A stretch of DNA of 6,290 bases from Bordetella parapertussis (GTDB taxonomy: Bacteria > Pseudomonadota > Gammaproteobacteria > Burkholderiales > Burkholderiaceae_B), in contig CAMCYB010000069.1 of NCBI GenBank assembly GCA_945883615.1, forward strand, positions 1 through 6,290. The letters run 5' to 3'. Shown piece by piece: positions 1 through 5,355 of this stretch (position 1 is its first letter; every line of letters begins with the position of its first letter). Position numbers and translations under genes: made by a program. The notes beneath the pieces were generated by a model. The model did not search any database. It was not told the origin of the DNA and saw only the letters and a program-made list of their open reading frames with translations.

Positions 1-97
1 AGGTTGCCCAAAGCGATGGGTATTCATCCCGATGTTCTTGCACCATTCGCACAGCACGCTCACGGACTTCGGGGGAAAAGGTATTTGATTTTTTCAT
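1..97 (-). CDS. IS3-family transposase OrfA, N-terminal part (runs off the left edge)
   Basis: The minus strand from the ATG at 97-95 reads without a stop to the window edge, giving 32 residues that begin [19 protein letters not shown] and continue into [12 protein letters not shown]. This is the usual start of the small helix-turn-helix OrfA of IS3-group elements, which binds the inverted repeats and is joined to the catalytic OrfB by a programmed frameshift in intact members. OrfB and the far end lie outside the window, so intactness cannot be judged. A purine-rich stretch (GAGAGA on the minus strand) about 9 nt before the ATG may be the ribosome binding site. The inverted repeat just upstream supports the assignment. 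The exact IS name is not recognised. Confidence 0.85.
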   Translation of the reverse strand, partial: MKKSNTFSPEVRERAVRMVQEHRDEYPSLWAT

Positions 98-120
98 GAC
101 AATATTCTCTCAGAAAATAA

Positions 121-147
121 TGCCTCCTCAAAACCCGGGGCGATTCA
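121..147 (-). repeat. Terminal inverted repeat of the left IS3-family element
   Basis: Read on the minus strand from 147 to 121, this begins TGAATCGCCCCGGG, then a T run, then GAGGAGGC. The TGA start and CGCCCCGGGTTT core match the remembered consensus of IS3-group ends. The partner repeat is outside the window, so the exact length of the repeat is an estimate. Confidence 0.65.
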
Positions 148-177
148 AAAAACATCTCGAATCAGACCCTTCAACAC

Positions 178-181
178 GGAG
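178..181 (+). promoter_or_regulatory. Ribosome binding site of the BKACE gene
   Basis: GGAG sits 6 nt before the ATG at 188. This fixes the start of the BKACE gene and shows the translation signal survived the nearby IS insertion. No convincing -35/-10 pair was found in the 40 bp between the IS end and the ATG. Confidence 0.7.
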
Positions 182-187
182 TTAATT

Positions 188-1120
188 ATGAAAAAAAACC
201 GCAAAGTGATCATCACCTGTGCACCGACAGGTGCCATTCATACTCCGAGTATGTCTCCCCATCTGCCTGTTACAGCAGATGAAATCGCAAATGCTGCCAT
301 TGCAGCAGCTAATGCGGGCGCCTCTATTTTGCATTTGCATGCACGCGACCCCAAAGACGGCAAGCCTTCTCAAGACCCTGAGCTGTTCGTTCCTTTTCTG
401 ACCAAGATTAAAGCCAGCACTGATGCCGTGATTAATATTACGACGGGTGGCAGCCCACACATGACTGTAGAAGATCGAATGCGCCCAGTGATGCAATTTA
501 AGCCCGAGTTGGCTTCGCTGAACATGGGTTCAATGAATTTTGGTCTGTTCCCAATGTTAGAACGCTTTAAAGAGTTGAAACACGACTGGGAGCGGCAGCA
601 TTTAGAGAATAGTCGCGACCTGGTATTTAAAAATACGTATAAGGATATTGAGACGATTTTACGCAGGGGAACTGATAACGGCACGCGCTTCGAATTTGAA
701 TGTTACGACATCAGTCATCTTTATAACTTGGCACATTTCTTTGATCGAGGTCTTGTTAAAGGCCCGATATTTGTGCAGTCAGTTTTTGGTATTTTAGGGG
801 GTATTGGTCCTCACCCAGAAGATCTCATGCATATGCGACGCACCGCTGATCGTTTATTTGGTGATCAATACGAATGGTCAATCTTGGGTGCGGGTAAAGG
901 TCAAATTGCCCTGGCCAGCATTGGTGCGGCAATGGGTTCAAATGTTCGCGTGGGGCTTGAAGATTCTCTATGGATAGGCCCTGGCAGATTGGCTGAATCA
1001 AGTGCTGAGCAGGTTTTACGCATTCGCACTGTATTAGAAGCCTTGAATTTAGAAATTGCAACGCCCGCTGAGGCAAGGCAAATGCTGCAGTTAAAGGGTG
1101 GTGAGCAGGTGGCTTTTTAA
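188..1120 (+). CDS. BKACE-family beta-keto acid cleavage enzyme (DUF849; 3-keto-5-aminohexanoate cleavage protein-like)
   Basis: A 310-residue cytoplasmic TIM-barrel enzyme of normal length for the family. Members are zinc enzymes that condense a beta-keto acid with acetyl-CoA and split the product into acetoacetate and a CoA thioester; the founding member, Kce, acts in lysine fermentation. Visible marks are the N-terminal strand VIITCAPTGA (8-17), the zinc-binding HLHARD motif with His49 and His51, the ITTGGS loop (84-89), the ECYD segment (171-174), and RVGLED (254-259) with an Arg, a zinc-ligand Glu258 and a catalytic-type Asp259. All expected active-site positions therefore appear present. 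The substrate cannot be read from the sequence: the family covers many beta-keto acids, including dehydrocarnitine. The start at 188 has a good GGAG. The gene stands alone, converges on the next gene, and ends in a strong terminator. Its native upstream region is cut off by the IS. Confidence 0.9.
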   Translation: MKKNRKVIITCAPTGAIHTPSMSPHLPVTADEIANAAIAAANAGASILHLHARDPKDGKPSQDPELFVPFLTKIKASTDAVINITTGGSPHMTVEDRMRPVMQFKPELASLNMGSMNFGLFPMLERFKELKHDWERQHLENSRDLVFKNTYKDIETILRRGTDNGTRFEFECYDISHLYNLAHFFDRGLVKGPIFVQSVFGILGGIGPHPEDLMHMRRTADRLFGDQYEWSILGAGKGQIALASIGAAMGSNVRVGLEDSLWIGPGRLAESSAEQVLRIRTVLEALNLEIATPAEARQMLQLKGGEQVAF

Positions 1121-1138
1121 TCGTCAGAAACAGACAAA

Positions 1139-1191
1139 CGCCCTTATGAGGTTATGCGTGTCTGCATCACCTCATGAGGGCGGGAGTTTTT
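1139..1191 (+). terminator. Intrinsic terminator of the BKACE gene
   Basis: Arms CGCCCTTATGAGGT (1139-1152) and ACCTCATGAGGGCG (1169-1182) form a 14-bp stem with a single T1145/G1176 pair, which is a G-U wobble in plus-strand RNA but an A-C mismatch in minus-strand RNA. The loop contains a further ATGC/GCAT pairing (1154-1157 with 1164-1167). Five T follow at 1187-1191, four bases after the stem. It lies 18 nt after the BKACE stop. Confidence 0.85.
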
Positions 1192-1211
1192 ATCGTATTA
1201 TTTTTTATTAT

Positions 1212-1249
1212 AAAAATCAGTACGGCAAATCGAGTGAGCCGATCTGCCG
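1212..1249 (-). terminator. Intrinsic terminator of the formamidase-like hydrolase gene
   Basis: On the minus strand the hairpin starts directly after the hydrolase stop codon. Arms CGGCAGATCG (1249-1240) and CGATTTGCCG (1232-1223) give a 10-bp stem with one G-U wobble and a 7-nt loop, followed after six bases by five U (1216-1212). On the plus strand the wobble position would be an A-C mismatch, so the structure fits minus-strand RNA best. Confidence 0.75.
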
Positions 1250-2137
1250 CTAAGCAAAAATCATTTTTAAGATGGCTTTGTTCAAGTCACTTTCTGGGCG
1301 AGCCATTTCACACAATAAGTTAAAGTGGTTACACCCTGCTGCCTGCACTCGCTCAACTGGGTAGCCTTTTTCACGATATGCTTGTTCATAGACTTCGGTT
1401 TGGTTTTTAAAACCATCGGTCTCTAAACCCCCTACGGCCAGCAAGAGTGGCACGGCGGTTTCTGGTAACTGAAAAAGGGGGCTTAAGCGCTCGGCTTGTT
1501 CTGTATGAAGGTTAAGCCACTCGTTATGGTATGTTTCGCAAAGAGGCCTTAAGTCGTAAAGACCGCTTAACCCAACACCACCGGCTATAACGTTTTTGGG
1601 AAGCCGATAATCGGCATGCCAGTTTGACGATAGCAACATGCCCACTAGGTGACCGCCTGCTGAGCTACCGCTGGCAAACATACGATTTGGGTCAACCCCA
1701 TACGTTGTGGCATGTTTGTATAACCAAGCCACAGCACTGCGAACCGATCTAACAATTTCAGCAAGCGTTGCCTGTGGTGCAAAGGGGTATTCTAAAATGG
1801 CGACCGCTACGCCTGCATCGGTGTAGGCCTTTGCCATGAGTGCCGCATCTTCTTTTGTCTGGGAGCGCCAGTAGCCACCATGAATGTAAATCAGCAACGG
1901 GGCAAGATCATTTGATTTTTTTGTGGGGAAAATGTCAAGCCGCTCTGAAACGGCATGCCCGTATTCCAAATCAAATATACCCACACACTGTTTTCTGGCT
2001 AGCTCTGAAAGTTCCGCGTATTCAAGCACGCAGGCATCAAAATCAACCACCGAGGCACGGGCGTTATATTGAGTATTACGTTCAGCCAAATTTGCGAAAT
2101 TCAAATCAATTGGGAGGTTATTGTTAGTATTCATCAT
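1250..2137 (-). CDS. Alpha/beta hydrolase, kynurenine-formamidase-like
   Basis: From the ATG at 2137 this is 295 residues, the usual size of kynurenine formamidase-like hydrolases, which cleave N-formyl or ester bonds in the cytoplasm. Numbering from that Met, the oxyanion motif HGGYW is at 86-90, the nucleophile elbow GSSAGG is at 157-162 with Ser159, and the catalytic His271 is in NHFNLL. The acid lies in GGLETDGF: by alignment to animal formamidase the position is Glu239, with Asp241 as the alternative. Reading can extend in frame to a TTG at 2272, but that adds 45 Asn/Lys/Thr/Gln-rich residues encoded by the T-rich divergent region, so the ATG at 2137 (or the adjoining one at 2134) is preferred although no strong ribosome site precedes it. 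No other kynurenine-pathway gene is present, so true kynurenine formamidase activity is uncertain; a related amidase or esterase is equally possible. Confidence 0.8.
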   Translation of the reverse strand: MMNTNNNLPIDLNFANLAERNTQYNARASVVDFDACVLEYAELSELARKQCVGIFDLEYGHAVSERLDIFPTKKSNDLAPLLIYIHGGYWRSQTKEDAALMAKAYTDAGVAVAILEYPFAPQATLAEIVRSVRSAVAWLYKHATTYGVDPNRMFASGSSAGGHLVGMLLSSNWHADYRLPKNVIAGGVGLSGLYDLRPLCETYHNEWLNLHTEQAERLSPLFQLPETAVPLLLAVGGLETDGFKNQTEVYEQAYREKGYPVERVQAAGCNHFNLLCEMARPESDLNKAILKMIFA

Positions 2138-2185
2138 CCATGTCGTTTTATGATTGCTTATCAGTTTAAGGCATCGTAATTTTTC

Positions 2186-2225
2186 GTTCTTTGTTGTTCT
2201 TTGTTGTTTTGTGTTGTTCTGTTTT
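2186..2225. repeat. Four 10-bp T-rich tandem repeats in the divergent promoter region
   Basis: Consecutive units are GTTCTTTGTT (2186-2195), GTTCTTTGTT (2196-2205), GTTTTGTGTT (2206-2215) and GTTCTGTTTT (2216-2225): the first two are identical and the next two degenerate. The array lies between the start codons of the two divergent hydrolase genes and repeats about once per DNA helical turn. It also explains the biased Asn/Lys/Thr/Gln residues that would arise if the minus-strand hydrolase were extended upstream. Confidence 0.75.
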
Positions 2226-2226
2226 T

Positions 2227-2255
2227 TTGTCGATTCGTTATTTTTACTTAAAAAT
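2227..2255 (+). promoter_or_regulatory. Weak candidate promoter for the esterase gene
   Basis: A -35-like TTGTCG (2227-2232) is followed after 17 bp by a -10-like AAAAAT (2250-2255); each matches the sigma70 consensus at four of six positions. Transcription would begin near 2262, giving a leader of only about 11 nt. It is the best spaced pair seen upstream of the gene, but matches this weak arise often in AT-rich DNA. Confidence 0.25.
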
Positions 2256-2262
2256 GTTAACT

Positions 2263-2267
2263 GGGGG
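2263..2267 (+). promoter_or_regulatory. Ribosome binding site of the esterase gene
   Basis: A GGGGG run ends 5 nt before the ATG at 2273. It is G-rich rather than a standard AGGAG but is correctly spaced, and it supports this start over later in-frame ATG codons. Confidence 0.5.
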
Positions 2268-2272
2268 TTCAA

Positions 2273-3211
2273 ATGTTAGTCAAACCAAAGATTAATGAGT
2301 TGTTAGATAAAATCAAACAGCTCAAGCCATATTTAGATTCAATTGGTTTCAAAATGAACCAGACGAATGCGCGTGAAGCATTAGCCGTGATGACCTATAC
2401 CTACATGACTGATTACAACAAAATGTTGTTCAGCTTAGATGACGTTGTGATGAACGGTCATTACCCTGTTCCGGTTCGTATTTATCACCCTCAGCCAGGC
2501 ACAGCATTGCCAGTTGCCGTATTTGTTCACGGTGGTGGGCATATGTCGGGTGGCATAAGCGTTTACGACGGCATCGTTCGAAAACTGAGTGAATCAATTA
2601 AACATATTGTTGTTTCAGTTGAATATCGCTTAGCACCAGAATTTGCCTACCCAACAGGTATTGAAGACACGATGGCTGCGGTGCGTGGCGTATTTAAAGT
2701 GTTAGATGAACGCAAAATGGCTTACACCAACCAAGATCTCACTTTAATTGGCGATAGTGCAGGGGGGGCAGTTTGCGCTTCAATCGCCATGAATGAAGCG
2801 TTTGTAACAGATCAAAAAATTAAAAAACAAGTTTTAATTTACCCCTCAGTCGATTACACCTTAACTTCCCCCAGCCTGGAAACGTTTGGGGTCGGTTACT
2901 TATTAGAAAAAAACAAAATTGAATGGTACTTTGACAGTTATTTTCAGCATAATGAAAACAGACAGGCCGTTTCGCCTGTCTACGGTAAATTTTATAAAGG
3001 CATGCCACAAACCTTGGTTGTAGTGGGTTCACACGACCCCTTAATTGCTGAAGGCACAACCTATTATAAAAATGTGCTCAATGCAGGGGTTAAGGCTGAG
3101 TTGTTACAAGTTGATGGTGTGACACATGCTTTTTTAATGCTTGAAAATTTGTGCCCAGAAGAGTGCGCCAAAACGTATCAAGAGATTAATCATTTTTTAG
3201 TTTCCACTTGA
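2273..3211 (+). CDS. Alpha/beta hydrolase, hormone-sensitive-lipase (type IV) esterase
   Basis: A 312-residue protein of normal length for bacterial type IV esterases, which hydrolyse short-chain acyl esters. The family oxyanion-hole motif is HGGGH (86-90), preceded by the strand VAVFV. YRLAPE (118-123) is the family signature after it. The nucleophile elbow is GDSAGG (160-165) with Ser162, the acid is Asp255 in SHDPL, and the base is His285 in VTHAF, so the triad is complete. Residues 1-60 form the usual helical cap. There is no signal peptide, so the enzyme is cytoplasmic. It reads away from the formamidase-like hydrolase, with which it shares the divergent control region, and no clear terminator follows it. 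The coding sequence is richer in TTA and AAA codons than the radical SAM gene downstream. The substrate is unknown; lactonase or carboxylesterase activity are alternatives. Confidence 0.88.
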   Translation: MLVKPKINELLDKIKQLKPYLDSIGFKMNQTNAREALAVMTYTYMTDYNKMLFSLDDVVMNGHYPVPVRIYHPQPGTALPVAVFVHGGGHMSGGISVYDGIVRKLSESIKHIVVSVEYRLAPEFAYPTGIEDTMAAVRGVFKVLDERKMAYTNQDLTLIGDSAGGAVCASIAMNEAFVTDQKIKKQVLIYPSVDYTLTSPSLETFGVGYLLEKNKIEWYFDSYFQHNENRQAVSPVYGKFYKGMPQTLVVVGSHDPLIAEGTTYYKNVLNAGVKAELLQVDGVTHAFLMLENLCPEECAKTYQEINHFLVST

Positions 3212-3317
3212 TGCTTGCAGAAATGCTTGTTGCGATACCGGCTGATTACCCAGTTGATGTTGAGTAATTGATTTTTGCTTTATTGAGTAGGTCGTGCGCT
3301 TTGCACTAAATGTGCGA

Positions 3318-3349
3318 TGCTGTTTTGCATATCTGCTGTTTTGCATATC
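3318..3349. repeat. Exact 16-bp tandem duplication
   Basis: TGCTGTTTTGCATATC occurs twice head to tail (3318-3333 and 3334-3349). The unit is not a multiple of three and sits inside the doubtful N-terminal extension of the radical SAM reading frame, just after the ATG at 3317. This argues that the stretch is untranslated leader, not coding sequence. Confidence 0.9.
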
Positions 3350-3403
3350 TATTTAGCCCTTTGGTTTGTCGAGAAGCTAACTGGCCACTACGTTGACCCG
3401 ACA

Positions 3404-3409
3404 TATAAT
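3404..3409 (+). promoter_or_regulatory. Perfect -10 hexamer upstream of the radical SAM start
   Basis: TATAAT matches the consensus exactly and ends 6 nt before the ATG at 3416. Transcription from it would begin at or next to that ATG, giving an almost leaderless message, which fits the absence of a Shine-Dalgarno sequence. No good -35 box is seen at 16-18 bp spacing (3381-3386 is CTGGCC), so this is tentative. Confidence 0.3.
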
Positions 3410-3415
3410 GTTGTG

Positions 3416-5332
3416 ATGCTTGCAGCCCGCCTAACCTCATTAAAAGTGTTGTCTGTCATACCCCCAATGACACAGCTCAATACGCCTTACCCGTCAACAG
3501 CTTATTTGACGGGTTTTTTGCGTTCACGCCAAATTGAGGCAGTACAAGAAGATTTGGCGTTGGCATTGGTGCTGCGTTTGTTAACAGCTCAAGGCCTATT
3601 ACAAGTCGCCGAGCAGGTCGACCAAATGGCTGAGCGCAAGCATACCCCGACACTTGATGCATTTACGGCGCAACGTTCACGGTATCTCAATACAGTTGAA
3701 CCCGTCATCGCTTTCTTGCAAGGGCGCGATGCAACGTTGGCGCACCGTATTGTGAGCCGACAGTATTTGCCAGAAGGCCCACGTTTTGCCACGCTTGATG
3801 CTTACATTGACGATGAATCGGGTGACCCATTAGGGTGGGCATTTGGTGCACTCGGTATGCAAGACCGCGCCAAGCATTTAGCCACACTTTATCTGAATGA
3901 TTTGGCTGATGTTTTACGAGATGCCGTCGACGAGCGCTTTGAGTTCGTGCGTTATGGTGAGTCGTTGGCCGCAAGCCAACCCACTTTTGAACCCTTGGCC
4001 AAAGCGTTAGCCGCACCCACCACGCTAGTCGACGAAGTGTTGCGACACCTGACGCTTGAAGCGATTGCACGTCATATGCCCACCGTGGTGTTGCTCTCGG
4101 TGCCATTCCCCGGCACAGTTTATGCCGCATTTCGCATTGCCCAAACGATCAAAGCGCATCACCCTCAGATTCAAATTGTGTTGGGCGGTGGCTTTGTGAA
4201 TACCGAGCTGCGTGAGTTAACAGAGCCCCGCGTGTTTGATTTTGTTGATTTTGTGACGCTAGATTCGGGTGAGCGCCCCTTGTTGTCGCTACTCGACTTT
4301 CTGCAAGGTAAACGTTCAGCCCAACGTCTTGTGCGTACCTTCATGCGAGACGACGCAACAACGCAGGTGCGTTATGTGAACATGGTTGAGCCCGAGGTGC
4401 CCTTTGAAGAAGTGGGCACAGCCACCTGGGAAGGCTTGCCACTACAAAATTACCTATCGTTGCTTGATATGCTGAACCCCATGCATCGTCTCTGGAGCGA
4501 TGGCCGCTGGAATAAGCTGACTGTCGCGCATGGCTGTTACTGGAAGAAATGCAGTTTTTGTGATGTTAGCCTTGACTACATTGGGCGCTACGAAACCGCC
4601 TCAGCCCAAGTGTTAGTCGATCGTATTGAGGCAATTGTTAAAGAAACGGGGCAAACCGGTTTTCATTTTGTTGACGAAGCCGCACCGCCTAAAGCTCTGA
4701 AAGCGCTGGCCCTTGAATTGATCAAGCGTGACTTGGGTATTTCATGGTGGGGCAATATTCGTTTTGAAAAAACCTTCACGCCTGAACTGTGTCAATTATT
4801 GGCTCAAAGTGGTTGTATTGCTGTTTCAGGGGGGCTTGAGGTGGCTTCAGATCGTTTGCTGAATTTGATGAAGAAGGGCGTTTCAGTTGAGCAGGTGGCA
4901 CGCGTCACCCGTGCTTTCAGTGATGCGGGCGTGTTAGTGCATGCGTACTTGATGTATGGGTTTCCAACTCAAACTGTGCGCGACACGGTTGACGCCTTGG
5001 AATATGTGCGGCAATTGTTTGCAAATGGCTGCGTGCAAAGTGGTTTCTTTCACCGTTTTACCTGCACGGTACATTCGCCTGTTGGGCTGAACCCAGCTGA
5101 ATACGGTGTCACGCTTAAGCCCTTGCCCCCAGTAAGCTTTGCTAAAAATGACATTGGTTTCAACGACCCAAGCGGTGTTGATCATGCCGCCTTAGGTGTA
5201 GGGCTACGCAAAGCGATTTACAATTTTATGCATGGTATCGGCTTAGAAGAAGATGTGCGCAGTTGGTTCGACTTTAAAGTACCCCGAACAAGCGTTAAGA
5301 CAGATCAAATTGAGCGTGCGCTGAGAGTTTGA
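3416..5332 (+). CDS. B12-binding-domain-like radical SAM protein of unknown function
   Basis: From the ATG at 3416 this is 638 residues. The first strand of a B12-type Rossmann domain, VLSVIPPM, starts about residue 11 and is followed by YPSTAYLTGFL (25-35). A mostly helical stretch (about 60-215) follows, then the rest of the Rossmann-like domain: VVLLSVPFPG (224-233), IVLGGGFVN (254-262) and DFVTLDSGERPLL (278-290). The radical SAM cluster is CYWKKCSFC with Cys374, Cys379 and Cys382, a CX4CX2C spacing. Later barrel motifs are FHFVDEA (416-422), GGLEVASDRLLNLMKKG (472-488) and YLMYGFP (511-517), then a C-terminal domain of about 95 residues. No cobalamin-ligating DxHxxG is present. The enzyme should cleave S-adenosylmethionine to start a radical reaction; the substrate is unknown. 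The frame stays open back to the ATG at 3317, but that part holds a 16-bp duplication and looks like leader. The aldolase gene follows 23 bp later. Confidence 0.85.
   Translation: MLAARLTSLKVLSVIPPMTQLNTPYPSTAYLTGFLRSRQIEAVQEDLALALVLRLLTAQGLLQVAEQVDQMAERKHTPTLDAFTAQRSRYLNTVEPVIAFLQGRDATLAHRIVSRQYLPEGPRFATLDAYIDDESGDPLGWAFGALGMQDRAKHLATLYLNDLADVLRDAVDERFEFVRYGESLAASQPTFEPLAKALAAPTTLVDEVLRHLTLEAIARHMPTVVLLSVPFPGTVYAAFRIAQTIKAHHPQIQIVLGGGFVNTELRELTEPRVFDFVDFVTLDSGERPLLSLLDFLQGKRSAQRLVRTFMRDDATTQVRYVNMVEPEVPFEEVGTATWEGLPLQNYLSLLDMLNPMHRLWSDGRWNKLTVAHGCYWKKCSFCDVSLDYIGRYETASAQVLVDRIEAIVKETGQTGFHFVDEAAPPKALKALALELIKRDLGISWWGNIRFEKTFTPELCQLLAQSGCIAVSGGLEVASDRLLNLMKKGVSVEQVARVTRAFSDAGVLVHAYLMYGFPTQTVRDTVDALEYVRQLFANGCVQSGFFHRFTCTVHSPVGLNPAEYGVTLKPLPPVSFAKNDIGFNDPSGVDHAALGVGLRKAIYNFMHGIGLEEDVRSWFDFKVPRTSVKTDQIERALRV
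3489..3519 (+). terminator. Intrinsic terminator-like hairpin inside the radical SAM gene (possible attenuator)
   Basis: ACCCGTCAA (3489-3497) and TTGACGGGT (3506-3514) form a perfect 9-bp stem with an 8-nt loop; the last pair uses the first T of an uninterrupted run of six T at 3514-3519. This has every mark of a factor-independent terminator yet lies within codons 25-35 of the gene, coding for the YPSTAYLTGFL segment. A ribosome translating the start of the gene would hold the hairpin open, whereas untranslated RNA could terminate. Its function is inference; the structure is read directly. Confidence 0.6.
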
Positions 5333-5346
5333 TTTTTTTAATAGGC

Positions 5347-5350
5347 TAGG
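5347..5350 (+). promoter_or_regulatory. Weak ribosome binding site of the aldolase gene
   Basis: TAGG ends 5 nt before the ATG at 5356. It is a short match, typical of a downstream operon gene, and the 23-bp gap after the radical SAM stop contains a T run but no hairpin, so transcription should continue across it. Confidence 0.45.
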
Positions 5351-5355
5351 TATAC

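Larger units (their letters stand above)
1..147 (-). mobile_element. Left end of an IS3-family insertion sequence (partial)
   Basis: The element is read on the minus strand and only its transposase-proximal end is in the window. Its outer boundary is placed at 147 because the minus strand from there begins TGAATCGCCCCGGGTTTT, the typical terminal sequence of many IS3-group elements, and is followed by the OrfA leader. The direct target repeat flanking the insertion (expected next to 147) cannot be confirmed without the other end. The element points away from the BKACE gene. Confidence 0.75.

Noticed and set aside
214..233. 7-bp inverted repeat CACCTGT/ACAGGTG near the start of the BKACE gene
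   Set aside because: No T run follows on the plus strand, and on the minus strand the run is about 15 nt away. It falls in the coding sequence for the family motif CAPTGA, so codon constraint is the simpler explanation.
2138..2272. N-terminal extension of the formamidase-like hydrolase to a TTG at 2272
   Set aside because: It adds 45 low-complexity Asn/Lys/Thr/Gln residues encoded by the T-rich repeat tract, starts on TTG with no ribosome site, and would abut the divergent gene's ATG, leaving no promoter space outside coding sequence.
3211..3267. 18-codon reading frame overlapping the esterase stop as TGATG
   Set aside because: Too short to support as a gene: no conserved motif and no ribosome site of its own beyond coupling. 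Mentioned only as part of the direct-repeat observation.
3705..4130. Minus-strand 141-codon open frame inside the radical SAM gene
   Set aside because: It lies wholly within a well-supported gene, has biased Arg/His/Trp composition typical of an antisense shadow, and shows no recognisable motif. The same holds for the other antisense frames over the coding regions.
5321..5341. Terminator between the radical SAM and aldolase genes
   Set aside because: There is a run of seven T after the stop, but the preceding AGCGTGCGCT palindrome cannot form a hairpin with an adequate loop and is not adjacent to the T run.
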